A stretch of DNA of 44,196 nucleotides, taken from positions 1-44,196 of the forward strand of contig JAKSDO010000272.1 in NCBI GenBank assembly GCA_022360055.1, in the 5' to 3' direction. The first letter of the stretch is position 1. The number at the start of each line of letters is the position of its first letter. Below the pieces are notes generated by a model. The model worked only from the letters and a program-made list of their open reading frames with translations, ran no database searches and was not told where the DNA came from. Origin of the DNA: Cytophagales bacterium (GTDB lineage: Bacteria > Bacteroidota > Bacteroidia > Cytophagales > Cyclobacteriaceae). Made by a program: the position numbers and the translations under genes. Positions 17,347 to 27,011 of this stretch are shown here, in pieces.

Positions 17347-17844
17347 TCAGGATGTTTTCCAAAGATGATATCCTCTTAATGTTTTGATATCTTTTATACT
17401 TTTCAAATGCGTAAACATCTGATGCAAGCTGTTCCTGTCCAATGCATTGATCTCCTCAATATCCATGAATTGAACATGCTTAATGATCTGCTCTTTACGT
17501 CCCATCTCCGGGTCAAATCCGGTCCGCAATGTTCCGGATCTCCTGCGCACCCTGAAAATAAGCTCGATAGCATGTAGCGGAGGGCTTAAATATTCGTGCA
17601 CAAAAAGAAAATCCTCGACATTGATCCGTAATCCGGTTTCTTCCAGAAATTCCCTTTTTAGATTTTCTTCTGCGGATGATCCGAAATCCATTCCGCCTCC
17701 GGGTGGCCCCCAAAAATCATTTTCCTTAGTTAACGATTGATGATTTACCATAAGGATTTTCTCATTTTCAATACAAATTCCGCAAACACGTACGCGCAAC
17801 CTATGACCAAATTCTTCGATGACCCGTTTTCTTATCTTTTGCAT
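17347..17844 (-). CDS. NUDIX hydrolase
   Basis: A 165-residue NUDIX protein with the box at about 50-72: GGGMDFGSSAE, then REFLEETGL, matching Gx5Ex7REUxEExGU. The start of the domain, RVRVCGICIENEKILMVNHQ, is normal, and FWGPPGGGMDFG is typical of the ADP-ribose or dNTP-type branches. The substrate cannot be assigned. It is a single minus-strand gene between the pilin-like gene and the divergent helicase gene, with no clear operon. Confidence 0.88.
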   Translation of the reverse strand: MQKIRKRVIEEFGHRLRVRVCGICIENEKILMVNHQSLTKENDFWGPPGGGMDFGSSAEENLKREFLEETGLRINVEDFLFVHEYLSPPLHAIELIFRVRRRSGTLRTGFDPEMGRKEQIIKHVQFMDIEEINALDRNSLHQMFTHLKSIKDIKTLRGYHLWKTS

Positions 17845-17948
17845 TCGGTGGTGAATAAATAATTAAATAGAATCGTTAAAAGTAACAGATTGCATGAAAA
17901 ATATTATCGGCAGCTATACCTTTGTCAGGTAGTTTAAAAATTCAATAA

Positions 17949-19361
17949 TTGCCTCAAATATCCAACATTATCAGATCAAAATTTCCGTACGAACCGACTT
18001 CGGGTCAATTGAGTTTTTTTTATTCGCTTGACGACCTGATTGGCGAGGGAGAAGATCGCAGGAACACACTTGTCGTCCGGGGTTATGCAGGTACGGGGAA
18101 GACGACCATTATCAGTTCTCTGGTGAGTGCGTTGCCGTTATTCAATTTAAGATATGTCTTATTGGCTCCCACCGGGCGGGCGGCCAAGGTGATTTCATCG
18201 TATACGGAACGAAAATCATTTACGATTCATAAAATCATCTATCGCCAGATGGCCGATCCTAAAACCGGTGAACTCAAATTTGTCAGACAAAAAAACTATT
18301 ATAAAAAAACCGTCTTTATCGTTGACGAAGCTTCTATGATCTCCGATGAAAACGGGTTTTTCAATAACGGGCTCTTGAGCGATTTGGTTGATTATGTATT
18401 TGAGGACAGTTCGAATAAACTCATACTCATTGGCGATAATGCACAATTACCTCCTGTCGGAAGCACACAAAGCCCGGGTTTGGAGCAGATGTATCTAAGA
18501 AATAAATTCGGCCTGCAGGTTTTTGAGGTCGAGCTGGATGAAGTATTGCGCCAGGAGGAAGGGTCAGGAATTCTCTTCAATGCTACCCGGTTAAGAAAAT
18601 CTGTGTTTAATGATGGGCGGAACGTCTCTTTTGAAACGGGCAGGTTCAGTGACATGTATAAAATGACATATCAGAAACTGGAAGATGGGGTCAGATATGC
18701 CTATGATAAATTTGGCATGGAAGCAACAGCGATCATTTGTCGGTCAAACTGGCAGGCGGTACAATACAATGAATATATCCGACGGAATATACTTTACAGG
18801 GAAGAGGAGATAGAAGCCGGTGATATCATCATGGTGGTGCGAAATAATTACTTTGTCCTGGAACCCGATTCTGCCGCCGGATTTATCGCGAACGGCGATT
18901 TTGCGGAAGTAAGAAAAATAGTTTCATTTGAAGAAGAATACGGCTTCAGATTTGCCGAGATTGAGATTCATCTGGTGGATTATCCCGACATGGAACCCTT
19001 TCGGGCCAAGGTGTTTTTGGACACGCTTCACAGCAACACGCCTTCATTAAGCGCTGAGGAGGGGAACAGGCTTTATCACCTGGTTAAAGAAAAGCACATG
19101 GATATCGGAAGCGGCAGGAAATTCAAGGAGGCGATTCGGAACGATGAGCATCTGAACGCATTGCAGATAAAATTTGCCTATGCCCTTACCTGCCACAAAT
19201 CTCAGGGGGGACAATGGAAGGCAGTATTCATAGACGAAGGAAACAGGAAGGAACCCGATGTGGATGTTGAGCATGCCAGGTGGTTGTATACCGCAGTGAC
19301 GCGAGCTGAAAAGGAGGTATTTCTTATCAATTTTGATCAGCAATACTTTATTCGATCATGA
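17949..19361 (+). CDS. RecD-like ATP-dependent DNA helicase
   Basis: A 470-residue SF1 helicase related to RecD. Walker A GYAGTGKT is at 45-52, motif Ia LLAPTGRAAKVIS follows at about 71-83, and Walker B VFIVDEASM is at 122-130. Motif III appears as LILIGDNAQLPPVG, and the C-terminal UvrD-like LTCHKSQGGQW and LYTAVTRAEKEVF are at about 413 and 446. It lacks the long N-terminal helix-hairpin-helix region of RecD2, so it is a short stand-alone form common in Bacteroidota. Its role is probably DNA repair or recombination. The start is TTG, since no in-frame ATG precedes the Walker motif. Confidence 0.85.
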   Translation: MPQISNIIRSKFPYEPTSGQLSFFYSLDDLIGEGEDRRNTLVVRGYAGTGKTTIISSLVSALPLFNLRYVLLAPTGRAAKVISSYTERKSFTIHKIIYRQMADPKTGELKFVRQKNYYKKTVFIVDEASMISDENGFFNNGLLSDLVDYVFEDSSNKLILIGDNAQLPPVGSTQSPGLEQMYLRNKFGLQVFEVELDEVLRQEEGSGILFNATRLRKSVFNDGRNVSFETGRFSDMYKMTYQKLEDGVRYAYDKFGMEATAIICRSNWQAVQYNEYIRRNILYREEEIEAGDIIMVVRNNYFVLEPDSAAGFIANGDFAEVRKIVSFEEEYGFRFAEIEIHLVDYPDMEPFRAKVFLDTLHSNTPSLSAEEGNRLYHLVKEKHMDIGSGRKFKEAIRNDEHLNALQIKFAYALTCHKSQGGQWKAVFIDEGNRKEPDVDVEHARWLYTAVTRAEKEVFLINFDQQYFIRS

Positions 19362-19395
19362 CAGTTATTTGGTTTTAATCGTTATTATTATAAAG

Positions 19396-19839
19396 ATGCA
19401 GGTTATGTGGCTATTGAATAAAATTATCTTTCTTACGTTTATCCTTTTCTATTATTCGGTCATATCATTCGCTCAGGAAAGTCATCAAAGCGACTCTTTG
19501 AATTATGCCCGGATCACTTTTGAAAAGACAGATTTTGATTTTGGAGATATGAAGCAGGGGGAGAAAGCAGCGCATGTTTTTCAATTTAGAAATACCGGAA
19601 ACTTACCCTTGATTCTGAACAATGTTTTGTCAACCTGCGGGTGTACCGTGCCCGAATGGCCCAGAATACCTGTTTATCCGGATTCATTAGGGCAGATAAA
19701 GGTAGTATTCGATTCAAAGTCAAAAATTGGCCGCCAAAATAAAGTGATCACCATCAGATCAAATTCCAGGGGAGGAGATTTTCGATTGAGGGTTGCTGCT
19801 ATGGTTTTACCGCCCGAAAACGGGGAAAAAGGCAATTAG
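19396..19839 (+). CDS. Secreted DUF1573 protein
   Basis: A 147-residue exported protein. The N-terminus MQVMWLLNKIIFLTFILFYYSV ending SFAQ is a signal peptide. A DUF1573 domain follows, an immunoglobulin-like fold with the characteristic FDFGDMKQGEKAAHVFQFRN and STCGCTVPEWP. The frame extends upstream to 19333, inside the helicase gene, but the ATG at 19396 gives the natural signal peptide. Function unknown; DUF1573 proteins are abundant in Bacteroidota envelopes. The stop codon lies in the loop of a terminator shared with the convergent DUF423 gene. Confidence 0.85.
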   Translation: MQVMWLLNKIIFLTFILFYYSVISFAQESHQSDSLNYARITFEKTDFDFGDMKQGEKAAHVFQFRNTGNLPLILNNVLSTCGCTVPEWPRIPVYPDSLGQIKVVFDSKSKIGRQNKVITIRSNSRGGDFRLRVAAMVLPPENGEKGN

Positions 19840-19848
19840 ATTGCCTTT
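19828..19848. terminator. Bidirectional terminator over two overlapping stop codons
   Basis: AAAGGCAAT and ATTGCCTTT form a perfect 9-bp stem around the 3-base loop TAG. The loop bases are the stop codon of the DUF1573 gene, and the opposite strand supplies the DUF423 stop TAA. A and T runs flank the stem on both sides. Confidence 0.75.
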
Positions 19849-20210
19849 ATTGTTCCAAACAATAAAAAAAACCAACCCAGGATCATAAGAAATCCGCCAA
19901 TCGGTGTGATCATTCCGAATTTTGTGATTCCGCTCAGGCAAAGCGCGTATAACGACCCGGAAAAAACAATCGTTCCAATGGTAAAGGCATAGCCGGCATA
20001 ATTAAAAATAGGATGTTTGTAGCTGAACATCAGAATGCCGAGCAGGGTCAATGCCAACGCGTGGTAGAATTGATACTTTACAGCAGTTTCAAAGGTATCC
20101 ATCCTTCCGGTTGATTCAAGTAGATTTTTCAAAGCGTGCGCGCCAAAAGCCCCGATCGTTACAGCCAAGCCCCCAAAAACAGATCCGATAATCAGGAATA
20201 CCTTGTGCAT
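19836..20210 (-). CDS. DUF423 membrane protein (YgdD-like)
   Basis: A 124-residue inner-membrane protein with four predicted hydrophobic helices. The N-terminal GSVFGGLAVTIGAFGAHALKN is the characteristic DUF423 signature, and KYQFYHALALTLLG follows at about residue 46. The family is widespread and uncharacterised. It lies 2 bp downstream of the YggS gene and is likely co-transcribed with it. Its stop codon sits within the bidirectional terminator shared with the convergent DUF1573 gene. Confidence 0.9.
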   Translation of the reverse strand: MHKVFLIIGSVFGGLAVTIGAFGAHALKNLLESTGRMDTFETAVKYQFYHALALTLLGILMFSYKHPIFNYAGYAFTIGTIVFSGSLYALCLSGITKFGMITPIGGFLMILGWFFLLFGTIKAI

Positions 20211-20212
20211 AT

Positions 20213-20890
20213 CTATTTTCGGTAAATTCTCGGTCCGAAAATCTTACTACCCACTCGGATCATGGTGCTGCCCTCCTCCAGTGCAATCGGATAATCATCG
20301 CTCATACCCATAGAAATTTCATTCATCGCTACATTGGGTAAGTTGATCTTTTTTTTGATGGAATCAAAGGTTTTTTTCAGAAACTGAAATTCACTGCGGA
20401 TCTGATCCCGGTCGTTCGTGTAGGTGGCCATGCCCATCAATCCGATGATCTTAATATTTTCCATAGATTTCAATTCATTGGAATTAAGCAGGTTGTACAA
20501 TTCATTTTCCTCAAAACCGAACTTGTGCGCTTCCTCGGCTATATGTACCTGCAGCAGGCAGTTTATGGTTCGATTATTCTTCAGCGCTTGCTTATTGATC
20601 TCTTTCAGAAGCTTGAGGCTGTCGACGGCATGAATCAGGTATATGAAAGGAGCGATGTATTTTACTTTATTTGTTTGTAAATGACCAATCATATGCCACC
20701 GGATATCCTGCGGCAATTGATCCGGTTTTTCTCTTAGCTCCTGAACTTTGTTTTCTCCGAAATCGAGCTGCCCCGCTTCATAAGCTTCCAGAATAAGGTC
20801 TACGGGTTTTGTTTTACTCACGGCAATGAGTCTGCAATTGCAATTCTTCAGTCGATGGTTGAATTCGATTATATTTTCTCTAACACTCAT
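20213..20890 (-). CDS. YggS-family pyridoxal-phosphate homeostasis protein
   Basis: A 225-residue cytoplasmic protein of the YggS/PLPBP family, which binds pyridoxal 5'-phosphate and keeps its free level balanced without known enzymatic activity. The PLP-binding Lys26 is in LIAVSKTKP. Other family motifs are DFGENKVQEL (43-52), WHMIGHLQTNKVKYI at about 64, and the C-terminal EISMGMSDDYPIALEEGSTM with IRVGSKIFGPR. Length is normal. It precedes the DUF423 gene by 2 bp. Confidence 0.95.
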   Translation of the reverse strand: MSVRENIIEFNHRLKNCNCRLIAVSKTKPVDLILEAYEAGQLDFGENKVQELREKPDQLPQDIRWHMIGHLQTNKVKYIAPFIYLIHAVDSLKLLKEINKQALKNNRTINCLLQVHIAEEAHKFGFEENELYNLLNSNELKSMENIKIIGLMGMATYTNDRDQIRSEFQFLKKTFDSIKKKINLPNVAMNEISMGMSDDYPIALEEGSTMIRVGSKIFGPRIYRK

Positions 20891-21433
20891 TCTAAACGTT
20901 ATCCATATTTATGCGGTGCAATTTAAAAGGCTTTATGGTAAAGTACCATTTGAGGGGTCTTAAACTTTAAAAATCCGTATGGACAGATCCGGTTTCCGGA
21001 CAAAATCATTCGGACCCGTGCTGGAAGTTGAGCTTGGCTTTAACTGTGGAAGTTAGCCAAAGTTAACCGGGATTACTCACCTCAATCGGTCGATATTCGA
21101 AGAATGATTCGATACTAACTTGCGGAAGTGTTCGGTTTTAAACAACGACTATACGTTTTCCGGTAACAGCAGTTATTATTGACGCCCTCTTCAAGTTAGC
21201 GACGCTGCATTACTTTTCCGGAAGTCCTGTGATTCGATTCACCGCCGTGTCCGGATGTGCGAAGAATCATGCCCTTTTGGGGATAATGATCTGTAAGACA
21301 ATTTGTTATATGCTATCGAAAACAAATGACCGCAAATAAAAAGTGCGAGTGGGCCAAACTGTCCCGAACTTCTGAACCCCTGGCTTTCAATCCATAATGC
21401 TTAAACGTTTGACCTGCTTTTCTTATCGATTAG
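20891..21433. other. Intergenic region between yggS and trkA
   Basis: About 540 bases without a recognisable gene or a long reading frame. I saw no strong hairpin or repeat from elsewhere in the window. It may hold a decayed gene, but no homology was evident. Confidence 0.45.
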
Positions 21434-21466
21434 TTGCAGAATGTTCTGAAACAGTGCGTATATTTG
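21434..21466 (+). promoter_or_regulatory. Bacteroidota-type promoter for trkA
   Basis: TTGC at 21434-21437 and TATATTTG at 21459-21466 are separated by 21 bases, a good match to the TTTG and TAnnTTTG consensus. The trkA ATG is 32 bases downstream of the -7 box. Confidence 0.6.
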
Positions 21467-21497
21467 CAGCTCATTAACCGTAATACTTTTTATCTCA

Positions 21498-22838
21498 ATG
21501 AAGATAATAATTGCCGGAGCAGGAGAAGTTGGATTTTACTTAGCAAAACTGCTGACCCAGGAAAGGCAGGAGATTGTTATAATCGATCTGGATCAGGAAA
21601 GGTTGAATTACGTTTCGACGCATCTGGATGTACACACGGTGCGGGGGAGCTCTACTTCATTTAAGTTTCTGGAAGCGGCCAATGTCAGCAAGGCTGATTT
21701 GTTAATTTCAGTTACTTCTTCGGAAGAAACGAATCTGACTACATGTATAATAGCTAAAAAGCTTGGCGCAAAAAAGACCGTTGCCAGGATCGACAATACC
21801 GAGTATTTGATAAGTACTGAAAAACTGAATTTGAAGGATATCGGAATTGATGAGTTAATTTCAACCGAAAGTCTGGCTGCAAGGGAAATAAAGCGTCTGT
21901 TGCGCGAAGCAGCGCTTACGGATACTTTTGAGTTTGATAATGGCATGCTCACGTTGGTTGGTATAAATATTGATGAGCATGGATTCCTGGCCGATAAGAC
22001 GCTGAGAGAAACAACGCATTTAAACCCCGATCAGAATTTCATAACGGTATGCATCCTTAGAAACGGTAAAACAATCATACCTCACGGAAGTACCAAATTC
22101 TTACCAAAGGATCATGCTTATTTTATTGCAGAGCCGGAAGGCGTAAAAAAGGTCATGGAACTATCCAGCCAGGAGAAAGTATCGTTTAAAAACTTAATGA
22201 TCCTTGGCGGAACAAAAGTCGGATACCATGCGGCCAGACGATTGAGCAAAAAATACCGGATTAAACTCATTGAATCCGAGCGTGAGCGATGTTTTAATCT
22301 TGCGGATATGCTCAGGGATACCTTGGTGATCAACGGCGATATTACCGATGTTGAGCTGCTGAAACAAGAAGGTTTGGAGGATATGGATGCATTTATTGCA
22401 GTGACCAACAATTCGGAGACAAATATTATTTCCTGCCTTGTCGCCAAAACATGTGGCGTAAAGAAAACCATTGCATTGGTTGAAAACATGGATTATATTC
22501 ACCTTTCGCAAAACATAGGGGTGGATACCATGATCAACAAAAAGCTGATTGCGGCCAATTTTATTTCCAGGTATATCCGGAAGGGCGATGTAATTTCTTT
22601 GACAGGTATTCATGGTGTTGATGCGGAGATCATGGAGTTTGAGGTAAAAGAAACTTCCAAAATAAATAAGAAAAAGATAAAGGATCTGAATTTTCCAAAG
22701 ACAGCAATTATCGGAGGAGTTGTAAGAAAGGGGATCGGATATACCACATTTGGTGATTTCGAATTCAGACCTAAAGACCGGGCAGTCATTTTAAGCTTAC
22801 CCGAATCGATACACGAAGTAGATCAGTATTTCAAATGA
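21498..22838 (+). CDS. trkA: Trk potassium uptake regulatory subunit TrkA
   Basis: A peripheral cytoplasmic subunit that binds NAD(H) or nucleotides and gates the TrkH potassium channel. The 446-residue length and two-fold layout are typical of full TrkA. The first Rossmann domain starts IIIAGAGEVGFYLAK with IIDLD about 20 residues later. A TrkA-C domain follows, then the second Rossmann domain at about residue 235 (LGGTKVGYHAARRL) and a second TrkA-C domain ending KDRAVILSLPE. It lies 68 bp upstream of trkH and has its own promoter candidate. Confidence 0.95.
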   Translation: MKIIIAGAGEVGFYLAKLLTQERQEIVIIDLDQERLNYVSTHLDVHTVRGSSTSFKFLEAANVSKADLLISVTSSEETNLTTCIIAKKLGAKKTVARIDNTEYLISTEKLNLKDIGIDELISTESLAAREIKRLLREAALTDTFEFDNGMLTLVGINIDEHGFLADKTLRETTHLNPDQNFITVCILRNGKTIIPHGSTKFLPKDHAYFIAEPEGVKKVMELSSQEKVSFKNLMILGGTKVGYHAARRLSKKYRIKLIESERERCFNLADMLRDTLVINGDITDVELLKQEGLEDMDAFIAVTNNSETNIISCLVAKTCGVKKTIALVENMDYIHLSQNIGVDTMINKKLIAANFISRYIRKGDVISLTGIHGVDAEIMEFEVKETSKINKKKIKDLNFPKTAIIGGVVRKGIGYTTFGDFEFRPKDRAVILSLPESIHEVDQYFK

Positions 22839-22906
22839 TCAGTATTTTTTAATATGATTTCACGCCACTTCGAAGTCATTTCAAGTTTGCATTCTATGAA
22901 GAGCCT

Positions 22907-24364
22907 ATGAAATTTAATCTAAATGCAATTGTTTCTATTCTCGGATTGCTTTTGATTCTCAATGGAGGATTTATGCTTTTATGCCTGCCAGTTTCCTTGT
23001 ATTACCGCGATGGGCAATGGCATGCATTACTCCTCGCCGGCATTCTTACGATGGTAATCGGCGTATTTTCCCATTTGTTTACAAGACAACGTACCAACGG
23101 AGGATTAAATAAACGCGATGGGTATCTGGTTGTCACCACGGGGTGGTTGGCCATGACATTTTTCGGGACGTTACCCTATGTGATCAGCGGAGAAATCCCG
23201 GATTTCACGGATGCCTTCTTCGAGACATTGTCAGGATTTACAACAACGGGCGCTTCTGTCCTCAATGATATCGAAGGCATGAGCAAGGGGCTATTGATGT
23301 GGCGCAGCCTCACGCAATGGATCGGGGGAATGGGGATTATCGTTTTAACGGTAGCAATTTTACCCCTTTTGGGAATTGGAGGAATGCAGCTTTTTGTGGC
23401 TGAAGCCCCCGGTGTAACGCCCGATAAGCTGAAACCCAGAATTACCGATACTGCAAAACGGCTCTGGTTAATATACCTCGGCCTGACACTTTCTGAAGCC
23501 GTTTTGCTGAAAATCGGTGGAATGTCCTATTTCGATGCCATAAATCATGCGCTGACCACCATGGCAACAGGTGGATTTTCGACAAAGCAGGCAAGTATTG
23601 CCTATTTTGGATCGCCCTTTATTCAATATGTGATTATTATTTTTATGTTTCTGGCCGGGACAAATTTTACCCTTACGTATTTTGGTCTGCACGGGCAGCT
23701 TAAAAAAGTTTGGGCTAATGAAGAATTCCGGTTTTACCTCGGGTTTACCCTGGGATTTGCATGCCTGATCACGATCGTCGTGTATTTTGTAACCGGTGAT
23801 TCATTCGAATCTGCATTTAGGAATTCGCTGTTTCAGCTTGTTTCCATCATCACTACCACCGGATTCGTTACCGCGGACTACACAAGCTGGGCACCGCTCT
23901 TGTCGGTCACCTTTTTCATGTTTATGTTTATCGGGGCTTCAACAGGATCGACAGCCGGAGGCGTGAAGATCGTAAGGCACATTATACTATTGAGAAACAG
24001 TGTGATGGAATTGAGAAGACAGCTTCATCCCGCAGCCGTTTTGCCCGTAAGATTGAATAAAACTGCAATCAGTTCGGAAATCACATTTAACATCATGGCT
24101 TTCATGATTATTTATTTTATGGTTTTTGCTTTAGGTTCGGTGCTTTTTTCTTCCCTGGGTTACGATTTTAATACTACGATCGGAGCAGTTGCCACCTGTC
24201 TCGGGAATATTGGTCCCGGATTTGGCAAGGTCGGGCCCGTAGACAATTTCGCGTTTATTTCTGTTCCCGGAAAGTGGATCCTTTCGATCTTAATGTTGTT
24301 GGGAAGGCTTGAGTTATTTACGGTACTGATTCTGTTTACACCTTATTACTGGACAAAGCATTGA
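22907..24364 (+). CDS. trkH: Trk potassium uptake membrane subunit TrkH
   Basis: The potassium-translocating inner-membrane subunit, 485 residues with about ten hydrophobic segments. The four selectivity-filter loops are visible: GFTTTGAS at 110-117, ATGGFST in the second, TTGFVT in the third and GNIGPGFG in the fourth. Surrounding features such as WIGGMGIIVL and FMFIGASTGSTAGGVKI are typical. It works with the TrkA encoded immediately upstream, in the same direction. Confidence 0.95.
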   Translation: MKFNLNAIVSILGLLLILNGGFMLLCLPVSLYYRDGQWHALLLAGILTMVIGVFSHLFTRQRTNGGLNKRDGYLVVTTGWLAMTFFGTLPYVISGEIPDFTDAFFETLSGFTTTGASVLNDIEGMSKGLLMWRSLTQWIGGMGIIVLTVAILPLLGIGGMQLFVAEAPGVTPDKLKPRITDTAKRLWLIYLGLTLSEAVLLKIGGMSYFDAINHALTTMATGGFSTKQASIAYFGSPFIQYVIIIFMFLAGTNFTLTYFGLHGQLKKVWANEEFRFYLGFTLGFACLITIVVYFVTGDSFESAFRNSLFQLVSIITTTGFVTADYTSWAPLLSVTFFMFMFIGASTGSTAGGVKIVRHIILLRNSVMELRRQLHPAAVLPVRLNKTAISSEITFNIMAFMIIYFMVFALGSVLFSSLGYDFNTTIGAVATCLGNIGPGFGKVGPVDNFAFISVPGKWILSILMLLGRLELFTVLILFTPYYWTKH

Positions 24365-24545
24365 CCCGAAAATTTGCCGAACCTGCCCTCGGCAAGGGCT
24401 GTTTTTCCAGCCTTCCGACAGGTTTGGAATGACCCGCCCGCAAGCGCGCACCCAGGGATCACAATCGGGCATTTAAAACTATTGTCAGACCGGCGTAATC
24501 TCCGGATTTGACAGATCGACCGGTGATGAATTATCCAAACTTAAT

Positions 24546-25643
24546 CTACATTTCCTGTTTTTTCATTTGTTCTAAAAAAAGATCTTCAAGGCGCTGAACC
24601 ATTTTCTCAGTGGTAAAATGATTTTTGACGCGTTCAAGGGCACCTCTTTCCATGGAAAATCGAAGATCATCGTCTGTTAAGATCCGGTTTAATCGTTCGA
24701 AGATTTGTTCCGTATTTTCAGACTCGACCAAAAAACCGGAAATACCGTCTTCAACAAGTTCCGGCGCTCCATTTACGGAAGTGGCAACAGATGCTTTTTT
24801 ATTGGCCATGGCCTCTAAAAGCGCATTGGGCATGCCTTCGTAGCGGGAGGGGAGTACAAATGCATCCGAAGATTTGAGGAGCGAAGAGACTTTATCCGAG
24901 AAGCCAATAAAATGTACCCGGTCCGAAACACTTTTTTCGACGGTTGCACGGATCAGTTCCTGCTTAAGTTTCCCTTCCCCGGCGATGATAAATTGCCAGT
25001 TTCGGTCTTGATCCCTGGCAATTGAGGCTACCCGGATTAACAAATCAAAACCCTTTTGAAAATCCAGCCTTCCTGCCGAAAAAATAATTTTTGAACCGGG
25101 AGGCAGTTGGTACTCGTCATGTAATTTGATTTTGAACACATCTTTCGGAATCTCTATCCCGTTATAAATCACGTGAATAAAGTTGTCCGGGAACCACCCG
25201 AAGCTTTCGTAGATCTTTTTTATCGACTTTGTATTTGTAATTATCCCGTCAATGTATTGAGTAAAGGGCCGGATATATTTCTTTTTGTTGCTTAGGTTCT
25301 GAATGCCTTGCCTGGCAAAGATTGCTTTAATCCCGATCGCTCTGGCCGCTCTTGCGCCAATCTTTACATCTCTATTTTGACAGCAAATGAGCACATCAAT
25401 ATCCGCCTCTTTGAGAAAGGCTTTCAGCGGATAAACTTTCCAAAATGCGATATCGGCGGGAATGGTATAATACCAGGTTTTTAATGCTCGTTCCTTAGCT
25501 TTTTGTTCTATTACCGAATTTTTGATGCAGGCTATCGTTACATGATGTCCTTTGTCCGCCAAACCTTTTGCCGCAACGACCATCCATTTTTCGCCACCGC
25601 CCCACTTTCTTTTATTCAATGAGTTTAGAAAAAGAATATTCAT
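24546..25643 (-). CDS. Glycosyltransferase, GT4 family (A)
   Basis: A 365-residue retaining glycosyltransferase with GT-B fold. The N-terminal domain begins MNILFLNSLNKRKWGGGEKW (acceptor side). The C-terminal donor domain has IIFSAGRLDFQKGFDLLI and, further on, PSRYEGMPNALLEAMA carrying the E-x7-E motif. Sugar donor and acceptor are unknown; it probably builds LPS core or a surface glycan, judging by neighbours. It is clearly paralogous to the plus-strand enzyme at 27012 (both contain QNRDVKIGA, IFARQG and YIDGIITNTKSIK), the two being divergent around the FkbM gene. Confidence 0.9.
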   Translation of the reverse strand: MNILFLNSLNKRKWGGGEKWMVVAAKGLADKGHHVTIACIKNSVIEQKAKERALKTWYYTIPADIAFWKVYPLKAFLKEADIDVLICCQNRDVKIGARAARAIGIKAIFARQGIQNLSNKKKYIRPFTQYIDGIITNTKSIKKIYESFGWFPDNFIHVIYNGIEIPKDVFKIKLHDEYQLPPGSKIIFSAGRLDFQKGFDLLIRVASIARDQDRNWQFIIAGEGKLKQELIRATVEKSVSDRVHFIGFSDKVSSLLKSSDAFVLPSRYEGMPNALLEAMANKKASVATSVNGAPELVEDGISGFLVESENTEQIFERLNRILTDDDLRFSMERGALERVKNHFTTEKMVQRLEDLFLEQMKKQEM

Positions 25644-26127
25644 CTGGATAATTTTAGCAAATATGGTAAAAAACAGCCTATTGAGTTATATTTTTCTTGT
25701 GTGTTTGCCGCTCGATCCATTAAATCGAAAGGCATATCTACGGCCATGCATTGAGCAAGATAAATTGCAATACCGGAGAATTAAAGAACCAAATTTACTT
25801 ACGCGATCCGTCTTCTACCTGCTTATCCTGTCTCCGCAAAGATGAGCTACTATGGAATCGGGGTTTGGCAAGGGTAAGGGTTTTGCCCGGAAGCCGGCAT
25901 TATAAGGGTATTCGGCGTTCCGGTGTTTAACATCATTCGAATTTAATGGCCAATTATAGAAGCATTGCCTTATTTCTCCAACCGAAGCGGCTTTGGTATG
26001 ATGCGGTCATCATCGAGCACTTAAAGCTGGAAAAGTAAGAATTCACAATGGTAAAGACTTAGTTTCCTTAAAATTATAGTAACTTGCAGCGCTCAAATTC
26101 GAGGTGGAAATACAATAAATTTTTGCT
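25644..26127. other. Intergenic region between GT4 A and the FkbM gene
   Basis: About 480 bases. A 97-codon plus-strand frame at 25552-25845 overlaps the GT4 gene start and has no recognisable product. No promoter, repeat or RNA was identified. It may carry debris from rearrangement of the glycan cluster, but I see no homology that shows this. Confidence 0.4.
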
Positions 26128-26907
26128 ATGATAAAATTCAATAGGTTAAAGAAACAACCGATCTATTTTTATTCAAAGATTGCGCCGTTAGGGAAAGTAC
26201 TTAAAATAAAGGTTTCGGAAGGGATACATATGCTCTTCAGGGCCAGGACACTTGATCGCGCAGTATTAAAAGATGTCTGGACAAAAGATGCATATAGTAA
26301 AGCAGGTTTTGAAATTCGTGAAAGTGACACGGTTATTGACATAGGAGGCCACATCGGCGCGTTTACTGTTTTTGCAGCAAAAAAAGCTGCCAAAGGCCAA
26401 ATCTATACTTTTGAACCGTTTTCCGAGAATTATGAGATGCTGCTTTCCAACGTGAAGCTGAATCACATAAAAAATGCCGTAATAGAAAACGCAGCGATAG
26501 GAAAGGAAGATGGTATCTCTAAACTCTATATCCGGCCCAAAGAACTGACTAAAGGGGAAATCGCGTATAACTCCGGCGGTCATTCGTTTCATCTGATCAA
26601 GGATAGCAATATTTCAGTTGAAGTAAAGACCTATACGCTGGATTCGGTCATTGAAAAACACAAATTAAGAAACGTGGATTTTTTGAAAATGGATTGTGAG
26701 GGGGCAGAATACGAAATCATTTTCAATACTTCGAAAGAGACGTTATCCAGGATATCTAAAATCGTAATGGAGTGCCATCCTTATGAAAACTATACCTATG
26801 ATGATATGCATGATTTTTTAGAAGACAATGGATTCGAATGCCTTTCATCAAAAGATCGCCATTACAATTTGTATCTGATTTATGCCATTCGCAGAAACCA
26901 GGGATAA
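26128..26907 (+). CDS. FkbM-family methyltransferase
   Basis: A 259-residue SAM-dependent methyltransferase. The SAM-binding motif I is VIDIGGHIGAFTVFAAKKA at about 69-87, with the acidic TFEPF after it and VDFLKMDCEGAEYEI (FkbM signature) near 180. FkbM enzymes often O-methylate sugars or polyketides. Its place among glycosyltransferases suggests that it modifies a surface sugar, which is inference. The gene lies between two GT4 paralogues, about 100 bp upstream of the plus-strand one. Confidence 0.88.
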   Translation: MIKFNRLKKQPIYFYSKIAPLGKVLKIKVSEGIHMLFRARTLDRAVLKDVWTKDAYSKAGFEIRESDTVIDIGGHIGAFTVFAAKKAAKGQIYTFEPFSENYEMLLSNVKLNHIKNAVIENAAIGKEDGISKLYIRPKELTKGEIAYNSGGHSFHLIKDSNISVEVKTYTLDSVIEKHKLRNVDFLKMDCEGAEYEIIFNTSKETLSRISKIVMECHPYENYTYDDMHDFLEDNGFECLSSKDRHYNLYLIYAIRRNQG

Positions 26908-27011
26908 AAGTATTATGATACACTTTTATCCGGATGATATGTGTTTTTAACAAAATAAGGATAAGTTCGATTTTTTTGTCGTAGATCAATGTGTAATACC
27001 GGGTTGTCGAT

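Noticed and set aside
25552-25845. 97-codon ORF antisense to the GT4 start
   Set aside because: Its first third is antisense to a real gene and the rest has no recognisable similarity.
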